Counted from the first letter of the stretch, positions 44,556 through 56,061 are shown. The stretch: DNA of 64,000 bases from Lepiota brunneoincarnata (GCA_023014365.1 JAEBUN010000003.1:2356001-2420000), one strand, 5' to 3'. Made by a program: numbers and translations. The notes: a model not told the origin generated them from the sequence alone.

Positions 44556-47500
44556 GGAATGCTGTCGACCGATGTGCCCCTGCACATTCCAGAACTCAGA
44601 AGGACATTTCATACTCTCACTCCCAGAAGGGCATTTTCTTGATAAACTCTGTACAATTACGACTATCCCCAAATAAACGATCCCTTTTCTTAACCATTGA
44701 GATTTGGAGTGAACGGACATCAAAACCCATGGCCATCACCAGCCCTGATAGACTCAGGAGCCCAAGGGAATTTCATCTCCCACAAAGTCGTTGAACGACA
44801 TGGTTATCAAACCAAACGGTTGGACCAACCAATCCCACTCAGTAACATTGACGGAACTGATAATCAACATGGCAAGATCCATGAATACATCAAAATCAGA
44901 ACCATCATCGATGGAAGAGATTGCACTGCTAGAAGCGTACGTCACAAACACTGGTGAGAAAGACCTCATCATCGGATTTCCCTGGTTGGAGCAATACAAT
45001 CCCGACATCAACTGGAAGACCAAGACATTCTCTTGGAAACCCCAAATCAATCACCAGGACTTTTCCAAACTCCTCAGAACCTTACGACAACCTGTCAAAC
45101 TCAACTCTATAGCCATGGACAGAATGGCTGGAAAGACCTCTCAACCCAAAGAAAACCCCAAAGAATACGTCAACCTGTCAAACGTTGACCTCGATACCTT
45201 CTCTTTAGAAAGAGAAATGAATCCGATGCTTCTAACCCCATTAGAAGTAAATGCCAAAGCGACACATGCCACAACACTCCACAATGAACAACACAACCCA
45301 ACAAAATCAGCAACCCAAAAGGGGAAACAACCAGAATCAAACAAAGAACCACCTGAGATCCCTTGGAGATTTGCCCAATGGGCCAGAATATTCAACAAGA
45401 AAGCCTCCGAACAATTCCCACCATCAAAAATGTTTGATCACGAAATTTAACTAAAACCAACATTCGAAGCAAAATTGATGAAACCTTATCAAGTGGCACC
45501 TGCCGACGAAAAAGCGCTAAAAGAATTCATAGATGAAAACCTCCGAAAAGGGTACATCCAACCCTCAAAATCCCCTATGGCATCGCCCTTCTTCTTTGTT
45601 GCCAAGAAAGGAGGAGACCTCCGACCCTGCCAAGACTATCATTATCTAAACGATCACACTGTCAAAAATGCTTACCCAATCCCCATGATTTCCTCTATCA
45701 TGGACAAACTCAAAGGAGCTAAGTATTTCACTAAGCTCGACGTCCACCTAGGATACAATAACATCAGAATCAAAGATGGCGATCAATGGAAAGCAGCGTT
45801 CAAGACTCCCATGGGTCTTTTCAAACTGACTGTTATGTTTTTTCGGACTCTGCAATAGTCCCGCGAACATTCCAACATATGATGGACACGTTATTCTCCG
45901 AAATAATGGAGAAAGGAGGAATCATCATCTACATGGATGATATCCTAATCTACGGTAAAACCCAGGAAGAAACTGACCGACTTCACGGAAAAAGTACTGC
46001 AGATCCTGCAGGAAAACTGACCTCTACCTCAAAACAGAGAAATGTGAGTTCAACAAACAATGATTCGAATACCTTGGCATGATCATCACACCAGACGAGA
46101 TCGAAATGGATCCCGGAAAACTCAAGGGAATAGAAGACTGGCCAGTGCCAAAAACAGTCCGACACATTCGGAAATTCATTGGATTCTGCAACTTCTACCG
46201 GAAGTTCACCCACAGCTACTCCCACCACACCAAACCCCTGAACCAACTCCTTTCCAAATCAAACAAATTCGAATGGAAAGAAGAACAACAGAAAGCATTC
46301 AAAATGCTCAAAAACAAATTCCTAAAAGAACCGGTACTCCTCATGCCCGACTCCACAAAACCCTTCGAAATAGAAGCCAATGCTTCCAAATTTGCATCAG
46401 GAGCTGTCCTGTATCAACACGACATCAACGGAATATGGAAACCCGTATCATTCTATTCAAAGACGTTCAGACCAGCAGAACACAACTACGATATCTATGA
46501 CAGGGAACTCCTTGCTATTATCCAAGCCCTCGAAGAATGGCGCCACTACCTCCTTGGCAGTCCTCACACTGTCCATATCAGAACGGACCACCAAAACCTC
46601 ACATACTGGTGCAAACCTCAGAAAATTAACTGCTGACAAGCACGATGGGTACAGACCCTCGCCGACTACAACTTCAAATTACATAGAACATGTCCCAGGA
46701 TCAAAGATCCCTGCACCAGACACTCTATCAAGATGTCCAGACCACATCCCTGATGAGGATAATGATAACAAAGATGTCACCATGCTTTCAAACAACCTCT
46801 TTGTTGCCACAGCTGACATAGAAGATCAAAACATGATCACAGTACTCCCAGAACACCTCTTTATCACCACCATCAATATGGAACTCCAGGAAAGAATCAC
46901 GGAATCACCCAAATACGACGCTAGAACCACCGAAGCATTCAAACTCCTGAAAGAAGCCTACCCAAACGCCGCTGATAAAGACTTTGGAACAGTTCCGACC
47001 TCGAATGGTCCACTCCTCACATTCCAAGAATGTGTCATTATTCCAGAAGACCTCCAACTCAGACGCGATGTCATCGCAAGATACCATGACCACCCTACAC
47101 GTGGCCACCCTGGAGAACAGGAAACATACTGCCTTGCCAAGAAAGAAGTATATTGGCCAGGAATGTCGACGTTCATAAAGAACTATGTCAAAGGCTGTCC
47201 AGAGTGTCAGCAACACAAGATCATATGCAGACCGGACTGCTGCACCAACTCAACCGATCCCACCATCATCCTCCAAATGCCCATTTGCCCAGATCTCATG
47301 GGATCTTATCACTGGTCTACCGCCTAGCGCCGGCCATAATGTGATATTGTCTGTGGTGGACCACAGCCTTACAAAGGGGGTAATTTTTATCCCAACATCA
47401 GATCAATCAAACGCCGATGACATCGGACGATTATTAATAGAAAAAATCTTCACAAGATTCGGATTACCCGACAAAATCATATCAGATCGAGACCCCAGAT

Positions 47501-48060
47501 TTGCCGCCAACTCCCTCCGACAACTAGCCAAACATCTAAACATCCAACAGGCATTCTCAACTGCATACCATCCCCAGACAGATGGTTCCACCGAACGATA
47601 CAATCAGGAAATCGAAACCTACCTTGCCATATACTGCACCAGAAACCCCCTTGACTGGTCAGAAACCCTCCCTATCGCCAAGTTCACACACAACTCCAAA
47701 ATACATGCCTCAAGGCAGAAATCCCCATTTGAACTAATCATGGGATACAACCCTCCACCGATACCCATGGTAATGGAAACATCAAACTTTCCATCAGTAG
47801 ACGAATGCATCAGACTCCTCAATGATGCCAGAAAAGAAGCACATGTGGCACATCAACTCTCCACCGATATTATGAAACAAAGAACCAGAAGAACTGTCAA
47901 ACCCCTTGAAACACATCAAAAAGTATGGCTAGAAGCCAAAAACCTCAAACTCCCCTTCATTTCCAACAAAATATCCCCAAAATGACTAGGACCTTTCCTT
48001 ATCTCAGAAGTCTTATCACCACTCACCTACAAACTAAAACTTCCAACCAAAAGGAAAATA
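44553..48060 (+). pseudogene. Pol of C1: protease, RT, RNase H, integrase
   Basis: Protease ALIDSGAQGNFISHKVV (44740). RT with [33 protein letters not shown] and YMDDILIYGKTQ (45930). RNase H with EANASKFASGAVLYQ and DRELLAIIQALEEWRHYL. Integrase with HDHPTRGHPGEQE, CPECQQHK, DRDPRFAAN and YHPQTDGSTERYNQE (47570). Interrupted by frameshifts (near 44930, 45840, 46010, 46670 and 47290) and stops at 45448, 46066, 46634 and 47983. Position 47983 is TGA here but Arg in H. Confidence 0.9.
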
Positions 48061-48120
48061 CACCTGGTATCCCACAGAAACCTTCTAACCCCATATACCG
48101 AAACAGAAGCATACGGATCC

Positions 48121-48310
48121 CATCTGACTCCACCACCACCAGACATCATCAATGAAGAAGAAGAATACGAAATAGAAGCTATTCTAAATCACCACCAACA
48201 CTGCGGAAAACTCCAATACTACGTCAAATGGAAAGGATACTCCCACATGGAGAACGAATGGATCACTGATGAAACACTCCACGCAAACGCTGAAGAATAC
48301 TTAACCAAGT
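48121..48310 (+). CDS. Chromodomain of C1
   Basis: Reads EEEEYEIEAILNHHQHCGKL, then YYVKWKGYSHMENEWITDE, ending near LTKYKEAHG. An intact chromodomain fold signature. Part of the integrase polyprotein in frame with the upstream C-terminal segment. Confidence 0.85.
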
Positions 48311-48401
48311 ATAAAGAAGCTCATGGAATTCTCCAGAAAGAACAGGAACCCACCAGAGCCTACCAAAGACAACTCTGCTCCCACACCAAATGTACTTAAA
48401 G

Positions 48402-49533
48402 ATGCCCATGAACCTTGACCTCGCTCGCCCCCAAACTACTCCCCCTTTTTCAACAACACCCTCGCCAACTTCCTCATCATCTTCCGTTGTCATCATAAAC
48501 AATGCAAGCGTCAAACATACTACACTTCAGACAACTCCCATTCCGGCCCCAGTCTCCCTACACCCCTTCTCACACCTTTGCCGCAACATACACCTCCCTC
48601 AGGGATGAGACCCCCAACCCCAACGACACCCCAGAACCAACAGCCTGCCCCAGCCACCTCCCTTAGATACCATACAGCTGGAGTATGATCATATGGACCA
48701 GATCACCCTTCTGACGGAGATCTGCGTGAGGCTGCCACTGACGGAGCCTTTACTGACTAAATTGGAACACACTTCAATTTCAGAATACGACCAACAACTC
48801 TGGTACGACTATACCCACCACGTATGACAGACTAAGGCTCTCGCTACTGCGTACAATACGCAACGTGCCTGGGCAGAATCACTTGAGCGACTTCTCCTGC
48901 TCAAGATCGGGCCTCATGTCCGAGGTGTCGAAGAACCTACCCAAACAAGATGAGGTACATACCTCGCAGCCCCCCACCACAACCATTCCCACCACTACCA
49001 CAATGACCACTGCCGCAATCATCACCACCGTCCCCAACAAGGGAAGAAAGCCCACCAGTATCAGAAATCCCTTCAGACTTCTCACCCCCACCAAGGACAC
49101 CACCCACACTGTCAGCCAGTAACAATGTCCCGATTCGGAACTCCCCCAATCCTGTTCACTCACGAACCAACCCCCGAACCACCTGACAGATCAGTCTGTA
49201 TCCAATGCAGGCACACAGGACATTGGGCCATGGATTGCCCCCAATTCGCTTGCCTCGGATGCAAGCAATATGCCCCAGGGCATTACTCATACAACTGCAT
49301 CAAGTATAGATGCCCCCATTGCGCTGTCTTCCAACCGCGCCATAAATGGACCGAATGCCCAAGTCAAAAGACTCGACATGCCCCCTACTCCAGAAATCTG
49401 ACAACCCATCCCTCGACCACTCCCACAACTCATCATAGATACATCAACCTCACTCACTGATGACTACTATGAGGAATGCTATGACAATGTGGCCGAATCA
49501 AACATTACAGGAGAACCATGCGGTTCCTTCTGA
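48402..49533 (+). pseudogene. Extra 3' ORF of C1 with three zinc knuckles
   Basis: A sense-strand gene after the chromodomain, not part of the canonical gypsy set. The N-terminus starts MPMNLDLARPQTTPPFSTTP and is Ser/Pro-rich. The middle is a probable helix (LEYDHMDQITLLTEIC, ISEYDQQLWYDYTHHV), then a Thr-rich linker. The C-terminus has three knuckles: CIQCRHTGHWAMDC (CX2CX4HX4C), CLGCKQYAPGHYSYNC and CPHCAVFQPRHKWTEC (both CX2CX6HX4C). It ends EPCGSF then TGA, the same end as in H. Two frameshifts and a TGA (Gln in H) break it. Nucleic-acid binding is inferred; it could be a second nucleocapsid-like or accessory protein. Confidence 0.7.
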
Positions 49534-49815
49534 AGAAAACCCAACCACCCCACCAGAAGAAAGAATAGAGAGTCCCCATTTCAGATGCCTACTATACGAC
49601 ATCTTCTATCCAGGACAACCCCCATCCCCAGAAACCTGCCACTATACTCGATCTCCACAGAACTCCCACTCCCACCTTCTCTCCAGTCATTCCCCCCAGA
49701 CCAGACTCTACCGACCAAACTCAGATCAAATATTACAAACCAAACTACTTAGCCGAATACCTGGAAGAAGGAAATTAATGAGTTGTATGGAAAACAACTC
49801 TAGAAACGGACCTAA

Positions 49816-50198
49816 TGTTATCAGAATTCCATCAGAAGGACAGTTATTCTTAGCTACATTTCCCATGTCACTATGAAACTATCAGTAGTGTACATCAGAA
49901 GGACAATTCTTACCACCTGCCTCATGTCTCTTATCTCTGACTCATAGTTACCTTGGTCCGGACTATTTTAGTAGGAGTATAGCCACACTTAGAAGTATAT
50001 AAGGATACAGTACAATACCTTGTATCCTTATCTTAGTGTTATAAAGTTCTTGCCTCCTATACCTCTTTGCCATAACCGGCTGGACTTATAGTGCTCCGTC
50101 ATCTCCAAGTCATGCCTAGTAGGACAGGACCAAGTCTGTATAGACATCCTGTGTTGAACGCTGTGCTACTCAAGAGCAAACCCCTAACTCGGGTAACA
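49816..50198 (+). repeat. 3' LTR of C1 (383 bp)
   Basis: TGTTATCAG...CGGGTAACA followed by CTTAG. The polypurine-like stretch GGAAGAAGGAAATTAATGAG lies 40-60 bp upstream. Confidence 0.95.
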
Positions 50199-50371
50199 CT
50201 TAGAGTAGAATACTATGGGGTGCCATTTGCCTCCATCCAATTGTTGGGAGAGCACCTGCTCCGGTAGCAAAGTTGGAACTGTCTGCTTCCACTTGGAAGG
50301 GCAAGGACGTGTCTGGGGAGGCAAGAACGGGCATGGACGTGATCAGCCTTTTAAGGGTGGCAATAGCATTG
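50199..50371 (-). pseudogene. RT/RNase H junction fragment of G
   Basis: Encodes AIATLKRLITSMPVLASPD and QVEADSSNFATGAGA on the - strand. It joins the RT end at 52133 and the RNase H at 41998 once X and C1 are removed. Confidence 0.85.
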
Positions 50372-52127
50372 TTGCACCACAAAATCATTTCATTTGTGAA
50401 ATCACTAGCTAATAAAGTAACTAACTCTCTGTTACTGAATAATATCAGTATATGGCCATGGTCAGACACTGGGTGCGAGAGATTTAGAATACTATCTATA
50501 TGAATGTACCCAAGCATTGTATCCGATACCGTGTTAACTAAGATATTAGTTAAGATACTCATGACTGCACAAAAAAAACCCATTTCTTCCCCTCTGCCCT
50601 AGAAAGCGGACAAGTCGCAACACCTATGTCATCCCAATGGTACCTAGTCATAATAACAGGTCCGGGAGTGAATCTTGACAAAATAATGTAGGGATTAGCT
50701 GAATGCCCTGACAAGAATGTCCCCTTGAAATGGTTCTGATGATATTGAAACCTAAGGGATCAAATGGGGGTATCCCAGAGGGTACTCAGGGAAGGATGCC
50801 CCCCCATAGAAACAAAAAGAGATCAGAAATGATGAACTAGAAAATGAAGATTGATAAGAATAGAATAAGCTAATTAATTCTAGTGTTAGTCTACTACCTG
50901 AAGACTATGGAAGTGGACTTTAGAACATTAGGGTTGAAAAGCTCAGGTGTGGAGAGTCTGAGAATAAAATAAAAACCAATAGATAAATGTTAGCAAAGGA
51001 ACTCACTAACCCGGCTGGCTGTGATATAAATAGCCAGGCACCTAGGGAGCAAGTCCCTGAGAGCAAATTGATGTTGCTGATATTGGAACTCCTAGAATGA
51101 TGCTCCTAAATGATGAGGAGACAATAAAATGATGAAGCTGAAGGCTTGTTTCAGGTATACCCATAAGTTAATTGTATATTGTTATAAAAACTTGTCTGTA
51201 AATTACATGGGAGGCAAGAAACCGCTTGCCTATTTCCCCCCCTGATTGTATAATCGATTAGGATAGGAATATATAGCAATTTTACACAATTTTCTTTGGT
51301 CATAAGACCACCAGAGACTTAAAGAGTTATACTCTTTAAAACCAGACCCTTTGAAACGATTGAGATGTTGACAGACCCTTCTGCTTGACTCAAGAACTGA
51401 ATACGAGTTGCTACACCTCTTCTGTTCTTAAGTAGAAAGTTCACTAACTTCCGTTTCTTTGGGTTCCTCTTAGAGGCCTTGCCTCAGAAGTATACCATTG
51501 AATTGTAGAGCTGTTTAATTGAGAAGCCAACATAGTATGCTAGGGCCTGTTGAAAATGCTGTCCACTAGGTCTATCTAGTCTAAAGATACTTACTGCAGG
51601 AGCTCGCTAGCAGCCTGTCTTGCTGAGTAGTATAAAAGTTTCATTGCCTTGTTCAGAAGCTGTAGTGCGCTAGGGCCTGTTAGATAACGCTGTCTGCTAG
51701 GCCTACTAGCTTAAAGACACTTACTGCAGGAGCTTGTCAAAAGCCTGTCTCACTGGGTAGTGTAAATTTACAGTATTGTCAAGAGAAAAGGATGTAGTAC
51801 ACTAGGGCCCATTAGAACACATTGTCTGCTAGGTCTATGGAGGTTCACTGATTGCGAAAGCTTGCATTTTGCCTGACTTATCAAATTGTGAAGATATTAG
51901 TTAACATATTATATAGTAACGACCATCAAAGTTCCCATTGTATTCAGATAGAACAACTGTCTGTCTAGTTGGAGACTAAGAGAATAACATACCAAAACCC
52001 TAAAAACACTAGAATTGAATATATTTCTGGAGATCTGTGACAACCTCTCCCCCACAAACTTATGAAGTCAGAGTTAGCAGACCTGTTAATGAACTTCATT
52101 TTCAATCTTGTAAAGTAATCCGCATTT
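50372..52127 (+). mobile_element. Repeat X, copy 1 (~1756 bp, non-coding)
   Basis: Bounded by comparison with copy 2 and by the interrupted G pol frame. The flanks CATTG (50367-50371) and CAGTG (52128-52132) may be a 5-bp duplication with one change. Ends read TTGCACCACAAAATC and TAATCCGCATTT; no clear inverted termini or LTRs. No reading frame of note. Contains three ~131-bp tandem units. Class unknown. Confidence 0.75.
51520..51900. repeat. Three ~131-bp tandem units inside X
   Basis: TAGGGCC recurs at 51541, 51671 and 51803, each followed by a CTGTC-like stretch then CTAGG and, in the first two units, CTTACTGCAGGAGCT. The third unit is diverged. Confidence 0.75.
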
Positions 52128-53311
52128 CAGTGTCACACTCTGGTTCCCCCCACTGCCAAGGAGAGTCGGACTTGGTGAGGTTTGAACAGGGGGCAGGCAT
52201 GATGTGAGAAGTCTTGGACAAATTGCCTGTAGAAATTCACAAAGCCCAGGAACACCTGAACTTCTTGTTTGTCTGCGGGTTCTGGCCATTCCTGTACTCT
52301 GGCGACCTTTACCAGGTCCATCTCTACCTTATCTTCTGAAATGATAAGCCCCAAGTATTCCACTCTTGTCCTCTCGAACTTGCATTTCTCTGGCCAAAGG
52401 TAGAGTTTATGGTGGCGAAGTATCTCCAAAACTCGGCGGGTGACTTCCCTGTGCTCCTCTATGGTCTTTGTGAAGATCAGAATGTCATCTAAGTACACCA
52501 CAATGACTCCCTCTGTGATGAGATCTCTGAAAATATCATTCATCATTGTCTGGAAAGTGGCCAGGCTGTTGGTAAGTCCAAAGAACATCACCAGGGGTTT
52601 GAAGAGGCCTCAGTTGGTACAGAACGCTGCCTTCCATTTGTCTCCAGGCTTAATGCACACATTATTGAAACCCCATCGGATGTCAAGTTTAGTGAAGTAC
52701 CTAGCACCCCAGAGCTGGTTGACAAGCTTGGAGATGAGCGGGAGTGGGTATTTATTCTTCATGGTGATTGCATTAAGGGCTTAGTAATCCTGGACTAGCC
52801 AGAGCAAACCATCCTTCTTCTTGATGAAGAATACTGGAGAAGCCATTGGGGATTTTGAAGTGCAAATCCTCCCTGTAGCTAGGTTCTCCTGTATGAAGGA
52901 GTTGAGCTCTGACTGCTTGGAGGGGGCCAAGGGGTATACCTTACAGCTGACCAGTGTCGCTCCCAGAGTGAGTTCGATGGCATGGTCCCAGGGCCTCTGT
53001 TCTGGAAGGGAATTGAAGGATTCCTTTTCAAATACAACAGAAAAGTCACAAAGGTGTTCAGGGACTGGACCTAGAGGGCTGGATGGTTTAAAGGATGTTT
53101 GAGCCGATTGCGAGTTGCGATGGAAGGCTTCGGCAAGCCTCTGGGAAGTAGTACCAGTTGCCCAGATGAACTGGGGGTCTGGGTAGAGAACTGTGGCCCA
53201 GATGCATTCGCCATCCGAGATCTCCAGTGTGGGTTTTGGTTGAAGGCCCAGGATTTCTCGGACATCCTCCCAATCATCATCCCAGAGTGGATAGGGGCCT
53301 TCCAAACACAT
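52128..53311 (-). pseudogene. Reverse transcriptase of G
   Basis: Motifs: PLAPSKQSELNSFIQENL, SPMASPVFFIKKKDG, MFFGLTNSLATFQTMMNDIF, catalytic YLDDILIFT (52480) and GFVNFYRQFVQDF. Frame breaks near 52600, 52780 and 52170 (an extra A in the run after CCCCTGTTC). Interrupted on the 3' side by X copy 1. Confidence 0.88.
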
Positions 53312-53335
53312 AGAAGTCGCTCTAAGCTCAGCCCT

Positions 53336-53770
53336 TCAGACTTTCCGTTCAGTTCTTAGTTGTTCCTTACAGAGCGTGCAGCATCTATCTGGGCAGCAAG
53401 TCATATGGACTTCACCCATTTGCCAGTCTACCTTGGGGTTGTGCTCCCTTAGCCATGAAAAACCTAGCAATAGGTCTTGCTTCCCAAGTGATGTGACCAC
53501 AAGGGTGGTACACTCCGAGTGGGATTTGTAGCATAGGGTAACATCTAGGACTTCAGTAATCAAGCCGGCTTCATTTTCGGTACCATCGACGTTGAAGACC
53601 AGGATGGGTTGGGAGAGGGAGCAAGTGTTAAGGCAGTTTTTCTGCACAAAATCACAGTCAACAAAACAACCAGTCGCCCTGCTATCCAGGAGGGCTTGAG
53701 TGACTTTCCTCTCTGATGTATCCGTTGTCTCCAGTTCCACAGTCAGATGAAGTGACCGTTGAGACTCCAT
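53336..53770 (-). pseudogene. Protease of G
   Basis: Contains ALLDSRATGCFVDCDF, where the usual DSGATG has Arg in place of Gly, so the active site would be impaired, and LLLGFSWLREHNPKVDW. In frame with the start of RT, apart from a stop near 53334. Confidence 0.85.
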
Positions 53771-54456
53771 GGAGGCTATTTTGAATACCGAGGGTAGACA
53801 TCGTTCCCATTTTGGCCGTCTCAGCTTCTTGGATGGGGGGGATCTTATAGGGGGTGTGGCTTGTACAAGGATCAGATTTCAGGCAGGGGCAGTGTCGTCT
53901 ATTGGGTCTAGGGGTAATACACTGTACCTACTCCCTGTAGGCAGTTGGGGCACACAGTTCACCAACTGCTCAAGACAAAATCCATCTCCTCTTCACTCCC
54001 TAACTGCTCTGATGACTCCTGAGCTTCTGCAGCATCCTTTTCAGGCCAGCAACCTCTGAATTAAGCCTTCTTTCTCCTCTGTATCTAGATAGCAGATGTC
54101 AAAACACATAGGGCATTCAGATTTGATGTGGCCCAGTTGGTGGCACCTATAACACAGTGCCTGGGGTTGCCAATGTCTTCCTCATCACATCGATATCCAT
54201 TGGGACTGGCTTTGCCGGCGTAGGAGTGACATGGGTGAAGGAGTGAATCAGCGGGGGGGGAGTTGATGTCAACATAGCAGGTGCAGCTGTAGGGAGAGGT
54301 GCGAGGTGATAGGAATTGGCGGAGGGCTTGGCCAGGGGCATCAGAGTCCATCCGAGGGCTTGGAAGGTTTCATTTGCAGCTTGGTTTTGGTCTATGAGTT
54401 GCGCTGCCTTGTACCAAGCTTCCGGAGCATAATCTGAGGGTCAGTTAGCTGTCATC
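53771..54456 (-). pseudogene. Truncated gag of G (C-terminal part only)
   Basis: Starts directly at the 5' LTR with a stretch normally found late in gag (YAPEAWYKAAQLIDQNQAAN) and includes the knuckle CYRCHQLGHIKSEC (54110-54150). The capsid-coding part and any leader and primer-binding site are missing. Confidence 0.8.
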
Positions 54457-54866
54457 TGTTAGGGTGACCTGGGAGGGCTTCAACAGCTTAGGGGGAGCTG
54501 AGGAGACACTGCAGGGGTATCCTAAGAGAATAGGATAGAGAAACCCCTGCAGGTGAAACTATGTATATATATGACTTATATAATCAATATAAGTTGAACC
54601 AAACCTGGCTGTGGTGTCCGGGTGGTACACAAAGGGCAATTATGGTTGAAACCAATGTGAGGAGTGAGGGTGGCTGTCTAGTATCTACAGGAATAAAGGA
54701 GGGCAGAAGGAGGTTGAGGAAAGTGTGGAGAGTGAAGGAAAAGGTTCATCTAGTCAATGAGGGGACATCCAGGGTATTTGGACTGTGTATGGGGCTTAGG
54801 TGTTTAAAAGGGGGAATATACAGTGTGTTGGGAGTGTTGCTGGGGTGTTTGGGGTGTCCCCTTACA
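54457..54866 (-). repeat. 5' LTR of G (410 bp)
   Basis: TGTTAGGGTGACC...CCCCTTACA followed by GATGT. It lacks one 54-bp unit present in the 3' LTR. Confidence 0.93.
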
Positions 54867-54936
54867 GATGTCGTATAAGAGATGTCTGAAATGAGGACTT
54901 TCTATCCTTTCTTCTGGTGGGGTAGTTGGATTTTCT

Positions 54937-56061
54937 TCAGAAGGAACCACATGGTTCTCCTGTAATGCTTGATTCAGCAACATCATTGTAACATTCCTCA
55001 TAGTAGTTGTCATTGGTGAGATCAATGTATTGATGGTGAGTTGTGGGAATGGTCAAGGGATGGGTTGTTGGATTTCTGGAGTAGGGGGCATGTTGAGTCT
55101 TTCGATTTGGACATTTGGTCCATTTATGACAGGGTTGGAAAACTGCACAATGGGGGCATCGATATTTGATGCAGTCGTAGGAGTAGTGCCCTGGGGCATA
55201 TTGTTTGCATCCAAGGCATGCAATTTGGGGGCAGTCCATGGCCCAGTGTCTGGTATGTCTACATTGGATGCAGACCATTCTATCAGTGGTTTGGGGGTTG
55301 GTTTGTGTGAGAATGGGATTGGGGGAGTTCTGAATTGGGATGTTATTGGTGACAGCATGGGTGGTGTTCTTGGTGGGGGTGAGAAGTCTGAAGGGATTTC
55401 TGATGTTGGCGGGCTTCTTTCCCTTGCTGGGGGTGGTGGTAGTGATTGTGGCAGGGGTCATCGTGGTAGTGGTGGGGGAGACAGTTGTGGTGGGGGGCTG
55501 CAAGGTATGTATCTCATCTTGCTTGGGTAGGTTCTTTGACACCTCAGACATGAGGCTCAATCTTGAGCAGAGAAGTTGCTCAAGTGATTCTGCCCAGGCA
55601 CATTGTGTATTGTATGCAGTAGTGAGAGCCTTAGTCTGCTGTACGTGGTGGGTATAATCGTACCAGAGTTGTTGGTTGTATTCTGAAATTGAAGTGTGTT
55701 CCAATTTAGTTGTAAAGGCTCCATTGGTGGCAGCCTCGTGCAGATCTCTGTCAGAAGGGTGATCTGGTCCATGTGGTCATACTCCAGCTGTATGGTATCT
55801 AAGGGAGGCAGCTGGGGTGCTTGTTGGTTCTGGGGTGGCATTGGGGTCGGGGGTCTCATCTCTGAGAAAGGTGTATGTGGTGGCAAAGGTGTGAGAGGGG
55901 GTGTTGGGAGACGGGGCCGGAATGGGAGTTGTCTGAAGTGCAGTATGTTTGACACTTGCATTGTTGACGATGATGATAGAGGATGATGAGGAAGTTGGGG
56001 AAGGTGTTGTTGAGAAGGGGAGAGTGGTTTGGGGGTGAGTGAGGTCGAGGTTCATGGGCAT
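54937..56061 (-). pseudogene. Extra 3' ORF of H with three zinc knuckles
   Basis: Homologue of 48402-49533. Pieces: MPMNLDLTHPQTTLPFSTTP with a Pro-rich segment, LEYDHMDQITLLTEIC, then a long open piece EHTSISEYNQQLWYDYTHHV through CIQCRHTRHWAMDC, CLGCKQYAPGHYSYDC and CPHCAVFQPCHKWTKC to EPCGSF and stop. In H the last 255 codons are open. Both copies keep the Cys/His positions, supporting a real protein. Confidence 0.72.

Larger units (their letters stand above)
41999..50198 (+). mobile_element. C1: complete family C chromovirus
   Basis: An 8200-bp element with LTRs of 385 and 383 bp and CTTAG on both sides (41994-41998, 50199-50203). Order: LTR, self-priming site, gag, pol, chromodomain, an extra ORF with three zinc knuckles, LTR. 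Coding regions contain single-base frameshifts and a few stops but retain many CpG sites, so it is younger than H. Confidence 0.95.
39596..54866 (-). mobile_element. G: chromovirus split by C1 and X copy 1
   Basis: LTRs at 39596-40059 and 54457-54866 with GATGT outside both (39591-39595, 54867-54871). Internal segments: 40060-41998, 50199-50371 and 52128-54456. Removing C1 (CTTAG duplication) and X copy 1 restores a gag-pol order. The 5' part of gag and any primer site are absent. Many TGA codons; an old copy. Confidence 0.93.

Noticed and set aside
49534..49876. Continuation of the C1 extra ORF to the 3' LTR
   Set aside because: Both C1 and H stop after EPCGSF at the same codon, and the downstream frame is not shared.
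50366..52126. GCATT as an exact 5-bp duplication around X copy 1
   Set aside because: It fits this copy alone, but comparison with copy 2 and with the G reading frame favours slightly shifted ends (CATTG/CAGTG).
39596..54866. Envelope-like gene in any gypsy element
   Set aside because: No signal peptide plus transmembrane pattern was found between chromodomain and 3' LTR in G, W, Z or C1.
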